A stretch of DNA of 23,130 bases, taken from contig JAQXMV010000012.1 of assembly GCA_029013165.1 (NCBI GenBank), positions 1 to 23,130 of the forward strand. Direction: 5' to 3'. The position numbers and the translations under genes were made by a program. This document shows, piece by piece, positions 14,804-21,830 of this stretch. Source of the stretch: Oscillospiraceae bacterium (GTDB lineage Bacteria; Bacillota; Clostridia; Oscillospirales; Acutalibacteraceae). How positions within the stretch are numbered: the first letter of the stretch is position 1; the number at the start of each line of letters is the position of its first letter. The notes below the pieces were generated by a model, which was given only the letters and a program-made list of their open reading frames with translations, was not told the origin of the DNA and did not search any database.

Positions 14804-15808
14804 TTGTCCGGCTATATCGACAGAACGCTGCTTCCGCCGCTGGTGGACGAATATATCAGCGAGCTTCTTGTGGTCAAAGCAAGAAGCAAATTAACCGTAA
14901 ATGAATATATATCCGATTTGCGGCTTTTCTTCCGTTTCCTGGCGGCAAAAGAAAAAAACATCTCTCCCGATGAACTGCCTGAGGACTATGACCTGTCCGG
15001 CTATGACGCCGAATTCATGGCGACCGTCACCCTGAGAGATGTCAATAATTTTCTGATTTATTGCAGTGATTCCCGAACCAATACGGCCACAACAAGAGCC
15101 AGAAAGGCTTCCTCAATAAGGGGCTATTTTCATTATATTTCCGACAAAATGCACTATATTGATCATAATCCTGTATCGCAGCTGCAGGTGGCTCCCTCGA
15201 AGAAAAAACTGCCGAAATACTTAACCCTTGAGCAAAGCATTGCGCTTCTGGAGAGTGTGACCGAGCCAAATAAGGAACGGGACTACTGCATCCTGACCAT
15301 TTTTCTCAACTGCGGTCTGCGTTTATCCGAGCTGGTGGGTCTGAATGTGACGGATATCGACCTGAAAAATAAAACTATGATCGTTACCGGTAAAGGAAGC
15401 AAGCAGCGTATGATTTATCTGAATCGGGCCTGTGTTCTGGCACTGGAAAGCTATCTACGAGTGCGTCCCGCAGGCTCATTAAAAGGCCCCGACAGAAATG
15501 CGCTTTTTATCAGCAGACTGAATAAACGCATGGGCAGACAGTCTGTACAGCTCATGGTCTATAAATATCTGGAAAAGATCGGACTGGACGGTCAGCACTA
15601 TTCGGTTCATAAGCTCCGTCACACAGCCGCCACGCTGATGTATCAGCACGGCGATGTCGATGTTTTGGTGCTCAAGGAAATGCTGGGACATGAAAACCTT
15701 GCCACGACGGAGATCTATACGCATATTGAAAACAAGCAGCTTCGTGAAGCTGCCATGAAAAATCCTCTCAGCATGGAAGAGACGGATTCAAGCGGAGAAA
15801 GTGAATAA
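14804..15808 (+). CDS. Tyrosine recombinase, XerC/XerD-like
   Basis: A 334-residue phage-integrase-family recombinase. The N-terminal part (to about residue 125) is a SAM-like core-binding domain with an extra stretch around PDELPEDYDLSGYDAEF seen in clostridial Xer relatives. The catalytic domain has R173 (CGLRLSEL), the beta-hairpin lysine (GKGSKQRM), H269 and R272 (HKLRH), H296 (LGHE) and the nucleophile Y305 (YTHI), so all expected residues are present. TTG at 14804 is chosen over TTG at 14795 because GGAG is 9 bases upstream of the first and touches the second. Xer proteins resolve chromosome dimers, and relatives such as RecV flip invertible switches; the inverted repeat next door makes the latter worth testing. 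Its 3' end overlaps the SpoIIM-like gene by 21 bases. Confidence 0.88.
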   Translation: MSGYIDRTLLPPLVDEYISELLVVKARSKLTVNEYISDLRLFFRFLAAKEKNISPDELPEDYDLSGYDAEFMATVTLRDVNNFLIYCSDSRTNTATTRARKASSIRGYFHYISDKMHYIDHNPVSQLQVAPSKKKLPKYLTLEQSIALLESVTEPNKERDYCILTIFLNCGLRLSELVGLNVTDIDLKNKTMIVTGKGSKQRMIYLNRACVLALESYLRVRPAGSLKGPDRNALFISRLNKRMGRQSVQLMVYKYLEKIGLDGQHYSVHKLRHTAATLMYQHGDVDVLVLKEMLGHENLATTEIYTHIENKQLREAAMKNPLSMEETDSSGESE

Positions 15809-16417
15809 GCCTGAAAAGCAGAGAATCATCAGGAAGTCCACAAGGGATGAAATAGTCAACAATATAAAAATAATCAGCAAGCGTAGTGCGTATTTCAAAA
15901 GATCGACTTTACCCTCCCGGCTCTGCCGGACTGCACCTCGTATTTCAAGGCTCGTTTTATAGCAGTTCTGCGTCAATAATATCATGGCAAAAATCAGAAT
16001 CACTTTTCCCGGGAAAAACACCAGCAGACAGTATTCAATGCCTTTCAGACCGAGAGAATGAAAAATATACACGGTCAAAAAACCAAGACCGAGACTTTTG
16101 ATAAAAGTCAGCGCAAAGACCGCCGGCGCACCTGCATAACAGATTCCGCAAAAGATCATGGCGATGAAATAGGGTGAAAGACTGATAAACAGACCGGAGA
16201 AGATTTCAATATTGCTTTTATCGGAAAAGTCGGTCGCAAACGAGAGGAAAACCTTCGTTAAATCTTCCGTAATCCCCTCCCCTGCCGTGAGAGAAAGCAG
16301 ACTGCCGGCAATGATTCCAAAAAGGATCGGCAAAGCAGCTATCATGGCGGATTTCGCGTCTGTACTGAAAGAGGGCTTTCTGATTTTTTTTGCGGCTATC
16401 ACCGCACTGATTTTCAA
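15788..16417 (-). CDS. spoIIM: SpoIIM-like integral membrane protein
   Basis: A 209-residue membrane protein with about five hydrophobic segments, close to the 214 residues of B. subtilis SpoIIM. The stretch GICYAGAPAVFALTFIKSLGLGFL resembles the conserved core of the SpoIIM/DUF95 family. In B. subtilis SpoIIM joins SpoIID and SpoIIP in the engulfment machine that remodels peptidoglycan between mother cell and forespore. The start is TTG at 16417, directly after the TAA of the upstream gene, with AGGAG 7 bases before it inside that gene, so translation is probably coupled. The 3' end runs 21 bases into the convergent recombinase gene. The assignment rests on pattern and length, so it is moderate. 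Confidence 0.7.
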   Translation of the reverse strand: MKISAVIAAKKIRKPSFSTDAKSAMIAALPILFGIIAGSLLSLTAGEGITEDLTKVFLSFATDFSDKSNIEIFSGLFISLSPYFIAMIFCGICYAGAPAVFALTFIKSLGLGFLTVYIFHSLGLKGIEYCLLVFFPGKVILIFAMILLTQNCYKTSLEIRGAVRQSREGKVDLLKYALRLLIIFILLTISSLVDFLMILCFSGLFTFSA

Positions 16418-16846
16418 TTATCTTCTCCTTTTTTGTTTCTTATTGACCGCTGATATTCCTCCCAGCGCACCGGCGGCCAACAAAGCAGCAGTAATAATCG
16501 GAAGATGCAGCGACACCGAAAAATTATTGATCAGCAATGAAATGAGTAAGAATAGTACATTCATCGGAAGTGTGAACAAGAGCCCCACAATCAGCCCTTT
16601 TTCTTTCAGCTTTCTTCCGGAAAAATATGCCGTTGCAAATGCGGCAAGACACAAGGCCCCACAGGAAAGAATGAAGTCATATTTCCGTCCGAGGTCAGCC
16701 GCGATCGAAATATAAGCTGCCCCCATGAAAAGAAGCAGATACACGATCAAGGCGAAGATCTGGCAAAAAGCAAATATTTTCAGAATTTGTCTGTCGCCTT
16801 TTCTTTCGGCGGATTTGTTCTTTCCTGCAGTTTTTTTGATAGTCAT
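16418..16846 (-). CDS. TIGR04086 family membrane protein
   Basis: A 142-residue small membrane protein with four hydrophobic segments (ILKIFAFCQIFALIVYLLLF, an FILSCGALCLAAFATAYF segment, GLLFTLPMNVLFLLISLLI and PIITAALLAAGALGGISAV), a basic start and a basic end (KKQKRRR). Size, topology and position after yajC fit TIGR04086, a family of unknown function common in spore-forming Firmicutes. The ATG at 16846 is chosen because GAGGGGG is upstream; the longer frame from 16879 would start within a hairpin. That ribosome site lies in the 3' arm of a terminator hairpin, so expression may be low or conditional. Its stop abuts the TTG of the SpoIIM-like gene. Confidence 0.7.
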   Translation of the reverse strand: MTIKKTAGKNKSAERKGDRQILKIFAFCQIFALIVYLLLFMGAAYISIAADLGRKYDFILSCGALCLAAFATAYFSGRKLKEKGLIVGLLFTLPMNVLFLLISLLINNFSVSLHLPIITAALLAAGALGGISAVNKKQKRRR

Positions 16847-16849
16847 CAC

Positions 16850-16896
16850 AAAAAGCCCCCTCATATTCATCTGATACATGAATATGAAAGGGGCTT
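16850..16896 (-). terminator. Terminator/attenuator hairpin after yajC that covers the next ribosome site
   Basis: On the minus strand, AAGCCCC and ATATTCAT-type arms pair with ATGAATATG and GGGGCTT (outer stem 7 bases, inner stem 9 bases, 7-base loop), followed by a TTTTT run. The 3' arm contains the GAGGGGG ribosome site of the TIGR04086 gene. In the plus direction it is followed by GTTTTTT, so it may also stop transcripts from the other side. Confidence 0.75.
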
Positions 16897-16917
16897 GTTT
16901 TTTATGACGATTATGGC

Positions 16918-17310
16918 TCAGTCCTCTTTTTTCTTGGACTTGGCGGCTTTTTTCTCAGCCTTAGCTTTTTCGGCAGCTGCTTTGGCGGCTTCTCTTTCAG
17001 CCTGCAGTCTCTCATTTGCCGTGTTGTTGGACTGAACGGCCCAGCGTGTGATCTGCATTCTGTTTCTGTCTGCGCCGGTTTCGATGATCAGGTGATTTTC
17101 TTTCACGACAACGATCTTTCCGCAAATTCCGCCGATGGTTGTGATGTCATCACCGACCTCGACAGCGTTGCGCATTTCCTGCTCTTCCTTCTGTCTCTTT
17201 TTCTGCGGACGGATCATCACAAAATACATAATGGCAAACATAGCCACGAGCATAATAATCATGGATGCCGGGTTCTGGCTGCCGCTTGTTGATGCTGTTA
17301 AAAGAATCAT
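16918..17310 (-). CDS. yajC: Preprotein translocase subunit YajC
   Basis: A 130-residue single-pass membrane protein. A short outside start is followed by one membrane segment (MIIMLVAMFAIMYFVMI), the classic RPQKKRQKEEQEM motif and the conserved core VGDDITTIGGICGKIV. The C-terminal third is an Ala/Lys/Glu helix (AEREAAKAAAEKAKAEKKAAK), a tail common in clostridial YajC. YajC accompanies SecDF in the Sec translocon, although secD and secF are not in the window. ATG at 17310 is chosen over TTG at 17325 because GGAGG lies 8 bases before it. It has its own promoter and also sits behind queA-tgt. Confidence 0.92.
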   Translation of the reverse strand: MILLTASTSGSQNPASMIIMLVAMFAIMYFVMIRPQKKRQKEEQEMRNAVEVGDDITTIGGICGKIVVVKENHLIIETGADRNRMQITRWAVQSNNTANERLQAEREAAKAAAEKAKAEKKAAKSKKKED

Positions 17311-17342
17311 GAATCTTTCCTCCAATTAAAATACTGAAAGGT

Positions 17343-17372
17343 ATTATATCAGATTATGGCGTAGTATATCAA
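17343..17372 (-). promoter_or_regulatory. Promoter for yajC (extended -10)
   Basis: On the minus strand, TTGATA (17367-17372), an 18-base spacer, then TGATATAAT, which contains an extended TG and a perfect TATAAT (17343-17348). It lies between tgt and yajC and lets yajC be expressed apart from the queuosine genes. Confidence 0.65.
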
Positions 17373-17414
17373 GTAAATATACAAAATATTTACATCTTTT
17401 TCATATAAAATGCT

Positions 17415-18545
17415 TTAAATGCGTCTGTCGAGTAAATCAACATATTTTTCTTTGAACTGCTCAAAAGAATCCTCGTCAATAGCCCTTCTGATTCGTTCCA
17501 TCAGATTGTTATAAAAATACAGATTATGAATCACGCAAAGCCGCATAGCCAGCATTTCCTTTGCCTTGAAAAGGTGCCTGATATAGCTTCTGGAGAAACG
17601 CCGACAGGTGGGACAGTCACACGCCGGGTCAATGGGTAAGGGATCCTTTTCATACTTTTTGTTGTTGATGTTGATAATGCCCTCGTTGGTGTTCAGGTGT
17701 CCGTGGCGGGCATTTCTGCTCGGCATGACGCAGTCGAAAATATCCACTCCCCTGCTGACGCCCTCGATGATGTTTCCCGGCGTTCCCACGCCCATGAGAT
17801 AGCGTATTTTATCCTTGGGCATATATTCTTCGACGGCCGAAATAATGCGGTACATATCTTCTTTTGGCTCGCCGACGGCGAGACCGCCGATGGCATAGCC
17901 GTCCAGGTCAAGCTCCGCGATCTCTTTCATGTTTTCCACGCGGAGATCGTCATAGGTGCTGCCCTGATTGATGCCGAAAAGCAGCTGATTTTTGTTGACG
18001 GTATCAGGAAGATCATTCAGTCTGTCCATTTCCGCCTTGCAGCGCTTGAGCCAGCGCACGGTTCTTTCGCATGACTGCTTGGCGTATTCATACTTCGCAG
18101 GGTTCTCCACACATTCGTCGAAAGCCATGGCGACTGTCGAGCCGAGGTTTGACTGAATCTGCATGCTTTCCTCAGGGCCCATGAATATTTTTCTGCCGTC
18201 AACATGAGAATTAAAGGTTACGCCTTCCTCTTTGATCTTTCTCAGCTGCGCCAAAGAAAAAACCTGAAAGCCGCCACTGTCGGTGAGAATGGGGCCGTCC
18301 CATGTGGTGAAAGCATGTAGCCCACCCATTTCTCTGACCAGTTCATCGCCGGGTCTGACATGAAGATGATAGGTGTTGGAGAGCATAATCTGACACTTGA
18401 TTTCTTTCAGATCCTCGGCGGAAAGCGCGCCCTTGATGGCGCCGCAGGTGGCAACATTCATAAAAGCCGGCGTCTGTACTGTTCCGTGAACGGTGACAAA
18501 CTCACCACGCCTTGCTTTTCCGTTGGTTTTCAGTAGTTTATACAT
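17415..18545 (-). CDS. tgt: tRNA-guanine transglycosylase (queuine/preQ1 tRNA-ribosyltransferase)
   Basis: A 376-residue enzyme of normal bacterial length. It exchanges guanine 34 of tRNAs for Tyr, His, Asp and Asn with preQ1, in the cytoplasm. Visible residues are the general acid/base D89 (ILTDSGGFQVFSL), the nucleophile D268 in RGVDIFDCVMPSRNARHG, and the zinc site C309, C311, C314 and H340 with the same spacing as E. coli Tgt. SNTYHLHVRPG is the usual substrate loop. It follows queA by 6 bases, and its GAGGT site overlaps the end of queA, so the two are co-translated. preQ1 synthesis genes are not in the window, so preQ1 or queuine may be salvaged or made elsewhere. Confidence 0.97.
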   Translation of the reverse strand: MYKLLKTNGKARRGEFVTVHGTVQTPAFMNVATCGAIKGALSAEDLKEIKCQIMLSNTYHLHVRPGDELVREMGGLHAFTTWDGPILTDSGGFQVFSLAQLRKIKEEGVTFNSHVDGRKIFMGPEESMQIQSNLGSTVAMAFDECVENPAKYEYAKQSCERTVRWLKRCKAEMDRLNDLPDTVNKNQLLFGINQGSTYDDLRVENMKEIAELDLDGYAIGGLAVGEPKEDMYRIISAVEEYMPKDKIRYLMGVGTPGNIIEGVSRGVDIFDCVMPSRNARHGHLNTNEGIININNKKYEKDPLPIDPACDCPTCRRFSRSYIRHLFKAKEMLAMRLCVIHNLYFYNNLMERIRRAIDEDSFEQFKEKYVDLLDRRI

Positions 18546-18551
18546 GGATTT

Positions 18552-19577
18552 TTACCTCAGAAATACAGCGTCACCGAAAGAGAAAAATCTGTACTTCTCT
18601 TCCACGGCAACCCGATAGAAATTCATGGTGTTCTCATAGCCGCAGAAAGCGCTGACCAGCATGATCAGCGTACTTTCGGGCAAATGGAAATTCGTAATCA
18701 GCGCGTCGATACACTTAAACTCATAGCCGGGGTAAATGAAAATATCCGTCCAGCCCTCGCTCTCCTCGATTTTGCCGTGAAAGGTGGCAACGGATTCGAG
18801 GGTGCGGCAGCTCGTGGTACCGACGGCAATCACACGACCTCCATTGGCTTTGGTGTCGTTGATCAGCTTCGCTGTCTCCGCCGGTAACCAATAGTGTTCG
18901 GAGTGCATATGATGTAGAGAAATGTCCTCCTCCTTGACCGGCCGGAATGTTCCGAGCCCCACATGAAGTGTTACATAACCGATATGGACGCCTTTTCCTT
19001 TCAGCTTTTCCATCAGTTCGTCTGTGAAGTGCAGACCCGCTGTCGGCGCTGCTGCTGAGCCGAGCTCCTTGGAATAAACCGTCTGATAACGCTCCTTATC
19101 CTCTAATTTTTCCGTAATATACGGTGGCAGAGGCATCTGACCGATCTCATCAAGGATATTGTAAAAATTGCCGTTATAAGTAAATTTCACCAGTCGGTTG
19201 CCGCCGTCAAGAATGTCTACGACCTCTCCATTTAAAAGTCCCTCGCCGAAGGTGAAGCAGGAGCCGATCCGTGCTTTTTTGCCGGGGCCTGCAATGGTCT
19301 CCCAGATATCATCGCCGCGGTTAGAGAGCAAGAGAAATTCTACTCTGGCACCGGTGTCAACCTTGATACCGTAAAGTCTTGCCGGCAAAACGCGGGTATT
19401 ATTCAGGATCAGACAGTCCCCGGGATTGATTTCATCCAAGATATCTCGAAAATGTCTATGCGCGATATCACCGGTCTTTTTGTCAACGATCATCAACCGC
19501 GAGCTGTCTCTGGGTTCAACGGGATGTTGGGCGATCAGTTCTTTCGGTAAATCATAAAAAAAGTCAGATTTATTCAT
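18552..19577 (-). CDS. queA: S-adenosylmethionine:tRNA ribosyltransferase-isomerase
   Basis: A 341-residue enzyme, the usual QueA length. It transfers and isomerises the ribose of SAM onto preQ1 in tRNA to give epoxyqueuosine, the step after Tgt. Motifs seen are FFYDLPKELIAQHPVEPRDSSRLM at the start, LILNNTRVLPARL, GSAAAPTAGLHFT, HVGLGTFRPV, ALITNFHLPESTLIMLVSAF and a final FFSFGDAVFLR. ATG at 19577 is chosen over an in-frame TTG at 19592 because AAGGA lies 6 bases before it. It is first in the queA-tgt pair and has a promoter at 19682-19710. The leader shows no preQ1 riboswitch. Confidence 0.96.
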   Translation of the reverse strand: MNKSDFFYDLPKELIAQHPVEPRDSSRLMIVDKKTGDIAHRHFRDILDEINPGDCLILNNTRVLPARLYGIKVDTGARVEFLLLSNRGDDIWETIAGPGKKARIGSCFTFGEGLLNGEVVDILDGGNRLVKFTYNGNFYNILDEIGQMPLPPYITEKLEDKERYQTVYSKELGSAAAPTAGLHFTDELMEKLKGKGVHIGYVTLHVGLGTFRPVKEEDISLHHMHSEHYWLPAETAKLINDTKANGGRVIAVGTTSCRTLESVATFHGKIEESEGWTDIFIYPGYEFKCIDALITNFHLPESTLIMLVSAFCGYENTMNFYRVAVEEKYRFFSFGDAVFLR

Positions 19578-19636
19578 GAAAAGTCCTTCCAAATGCAGGA
19601 AAAGTCAATTATAGGCAAAAAAACCGTAAAAATAAA

Positions 19637-19665
19637 TTGACTAATCCGTCTTTAAGTGATATTAT
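19637..19665 (+). promoter_or_regulatory. Promoter for asd-dapA
   Basis: TTGACT at 19637-19642, a 17-base spacer and TATTAT at 19660-19665. It leaves a leader of about 95 bases before the asd ATG. A second, weaker candidate (TTGACG 19695-19700 with TATGCA 19717-19722) lies downstream. Confidence 0.6.
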
Positions 19666-19681
19666 ATAAATCATAACTCAT

Positions 19682-19710
19682 ATTATAGTGCATATTGACG
19701 AAATAAGCAA
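19682..19710 (-). promoter_or_regulatory. Promoter for queA-tgt
   Basis: On the minus strand, TTGCTT (19705-19710), a 17-base spacer and a perfect TATAAT (19682-19687). The predicted start is near 19675, which gives a queA leader of about 100 bases. Confidence 0.6.
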
Positions 19711-19767
19711 CAGTTTTATGCAAAATAATAAGGAATAAAAATCTTGATAAAAAAGAAGGTGCTTTCA

Positions 19768-20856
19768 ATGAAAAAGTATAAGGTTGGTATTATCGGTGCC
19801 ACGGGTATGGTGGGTCAGCGCTTTGCAACCATTCTGGAAAATCACCCCTGGTTTGAAGTTGTCTGCCTGGCAGCAAGCTCCCGTTCAGCCGGCAAAACCT
19901 ATAAGGAAGCCGCAGGCGACAAGTGGAGAATTGCCGAAAAGATGCCGGAATCCATGGAAAACATGATCATTAAAGACGCTACGGGTGATATTGCAGAAAT
20001 TGCTTCTATGGTTGACTTTGTTTTCTGTGCCGTTGACATGAAAAAAGATGAAATCAAAGCCCTCGAAGAGGCTTACGCGAAAGCGGAATGCCCCGTTGTT
20101 TCCAATAACAGCGCCCACAGAGGAACCCCCGATGTTCCCATGGTTGTGCCCGAAATCAACGCTGACCACATCAAAGTGATCGACAGCCAGAGAAAGCGTC
20201 TGGGAACCAAAAGAGGCTTTATCGCCGTCAAGTCAAACTGCTCTCTTCAGAGCTATGTGCCGGCCATTTATCCCCTCGATAAGAAGTACGGCATCAGCGA
20301 GGTTCTCGTCTGCACCTATCAGGCTATCTCCGGCGCAGGTAAAAACTTCGACAGCTGGCCGGAAATGATCGACAATGTGATCCCCTATATCGGCGGCGAG
20401 GAAGAAAAAAGCGAACAGGAGCCTCTCAAGCTCTGGGGTAGGGTCGATGGCGATGTGATCGTCAACGCCACGAAGCCGGCTTTCACGGCTCAGTGCATCA
20501 GAGTGCCCGTCTCCGACGGACACATGGGCGCCGTCTTTATGAGATTTGCCGACGGCAAAAAGCCCTCAAAGCAGGAGATCATCGATACTTGGACTTCCTA
20601 TGCCGGCAGAGCGCAGGAGCTCGAGCTTCCCTCGGCTCCCAAGCAGTTCCTCCATTATTTCACCGAGGATAATATGCCCCAGACGAAGCTCAACCGCCAA
20701 CTGGAGAAAGGCATGGCTGTTTCCATCGGCAGACTTCGTGAGGACACACAGTATGACTATAAATTCGTTTGCCTTTCACACAACACCCTCAGAGGAGCCG
20801 CAGGCGGAGCCGTGCTTCTTGCCGAGCTTCTTGCCGCTGAGGGCTACATGGACTAA
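19768..20856 (+). CDS. asd: Aspartate-semialdehyde dehydrogenase (archaeal/fungal-type)
   Basis: A 362-residue enzyme that reduces aspartyl phosphate to aspartate semialdehyde with NADPH, the branch point to lysine/diaminopimelate, threonine and methionine. The N-terminus has the dinucleotide motif GIIGATGMVGQRF; the active-site cysteine is C158 in KSNCSLQSY; AISGAGKNFDSWPEMIDNV and CIRVPVSDGHMGAVF follow, the latter with the catalytic His region. These phrases and the length fit the archaeal/fungal subfamily rather than the E. coli-type enzyme. The ATG at 19768 is preferred over TTG at 19744, with AAGGTG as ribosome site. dapA follows after 14 bases, so the pair feeds diaminopimelate for peptidoglycan and for dipicolinate in spores. 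Confidence 0.95.
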   Translation: MKKYKVGIIGATGMVGQRFATILENHPWFEVVCLAASSRSAGKTYKEAAGDKWRIAEKMPESMENMIIKDATGDIAEIASMVDFVFCAVDMKKDEIKALEEAYAKAECPVVSNNSAHRGTPDVPMVVPEINADHIKVIDSQRKRLGTKRGFIAVKSNCSLQSYVPAIYPLDKKYGISEVLVCTYQAISGAGKNFDSWPEMIDNVIPYIGGEEEKSEQEPLKLWGRVDGDVIVNATKPAFTAQCIRVPVSDGHMGAVFMRFADGKKPSKQEIIDTWTSYAGRAQELELPSAPKQFLHYFTEDNMPQTKLNRQLEKGMAVSIGRLREDTQYDYKFVCLSHNTLRGAAGGAVLLAELLAAEGYMD

Positions 20857-20870
20857 GGAGGGTCCGAAAC

Positions 20871-21782
20871 ATGAAACCAATCTTTGTTGGCAGCGGAGTG
20901 GCCATCATCACTCCCTTCGACAAGGACGAAAAAATTGATTTCGACAGGTTTCAAAAGCTTATAGAATTTCAAATTGCAAACAAAACCGATGCTATTATTG
21001 TTTGTGGGACAACAGGTGAAGGCTCTACCCTGAGCACACAGGAGCGTCTAAAGCTGTTTTCCTTTGCCGCAGAAAAGGTTGCAGGCCGTGTGCCTGTGAT
21101 CGGCGGCACAGGCAGTAATAGCACTTCTTTTTCACTGAATCTGGCGAAAGAGGCCGAAAAGACGGGCATTGACGCTCATCTGATGGTTACGCCCTACTAC
21201 AATAAAACATCGCAAAACGGCCTGATTCGCCATTATTTTACCCTGGCTGATGAACTGAATAAACCGATCATCGTCTATAATGTGCCCGGCCGGACAGGCA
21301 TGAATATCACGGCCGAAACCTATAAGAAGCTCTCGGAGCATCCGAATATCCGCGGCGTTAAGGAAGCCGACAATAATATCACGAAACTGACGAAAGCCAT
21401 CGGCCTATGCGGCAAAAATCTGGACTTTTACATAGGCAATGATGATATGATCTGCGCGTCGGCTTTTCTCGGCTGTAAAGGGGTCATTTCCGTGCTGTCT
21501 AACATTTTACCGCTATACACGCACAATATGACCATAAAGGCGCTCAAAGGGGAAAACAGAGAAGCCGTTGCCATGCAAAACCGCGCCATGCCGCTGATCG
21601 ATGCACTTTTCAGTGATGTTAATCCCATTCCCGTGAAGCATGCCATGAAATATCTGAAAATGGACAGCGGTATTTTAAGACTGCCTCTTTGCGAAATGCA
21701 GGAAGAAAAAGCAGAAAAATTAGAAAGATGTTTATATGAATTTTTCGATTACAGCGATATGATGATTGATCATTATCTATAA
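20871..21782 (+). CDS. dapA: 4-hydroxy-tetrahydrodipicolinate synthase
   Basis: A 303-residue TIM-barrel enzyme, slightly longer than E. coli DapA (292). It condenses pyruvate and aspartate semialdehyde, the product of the gene before it, in the diaminopimelate route. Key residues visible are T47 and T48 in CGTTGE, Y110 in VTPYYNK, Y136 in IVYNVPGRTG, R141, and the Schiff-base lysine K164 in GVKEADNN. AAGGAGGG lies before the ATG. The 14-base gap from asd suggests one transcript, ending at the hairpin after 21791. No lysine riboswitch is apparent upstream of the pair. Confidence 0.97.
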   Translation: MKPIFVGSGVAIITPFDKDEKIDFDRFQKLIEFQIANKTDAIIVCGTTGEGSTLSTQERLKLFSFAAEKVAGRVPVIGGTGSNSTSFSLNLAKEAEKTGIDAHLMVTPYYNKTSQNGLIRHYFTLADELNKPIIVYNVPGRTGMNITAETYKKLSEHPNIRGVKEADNNITKLTKAIGLCGKNLDFYIGNDDMICASAFLGCKGVISVLSNILPLYTHNMTIKALKGENREAVAMQNRAMPLIDALFSDVNPIPVKHAMKYLKMDSGILRLPLCEMQEEKAEKLERCLYEFFDYSDMMIDHYL

Positions 21783-21790
21783 TTTAACGC

Positions 21791-21824
21791 AAAATCCCGG
21801 CTTGATCAGAGCCGGGATTTTCTG
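21791..21824. terminator. Bidirectional terminator between dapA and the binding-protein gene
   Basis: AAAATCCCGGCT (21791-21802) pairs perfectly with AGCCGGGATTTT (21810-21821), a 12-base stem with a 7-base loop. The A and T runs at its ends let it work in both directions for the two convergent genes. Confidence 0.88.
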
Positions 21825-21830
21825 TCAATA

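Noticed and set aside
19578..19680. preQ1 riboswitch in the queA leader
   Set aside because: The queuosine genes made this likely, but the AGAGGTTC / AAAACTAAGG-type core was not found in the leader.
19672..19767. Lysine riboswitch upstream of asd-dapA
   Set aside because: The predicted leader is under 100 bases and AT-rich, too short for the roughly 180-base L box, and no terminator hairpin is present.
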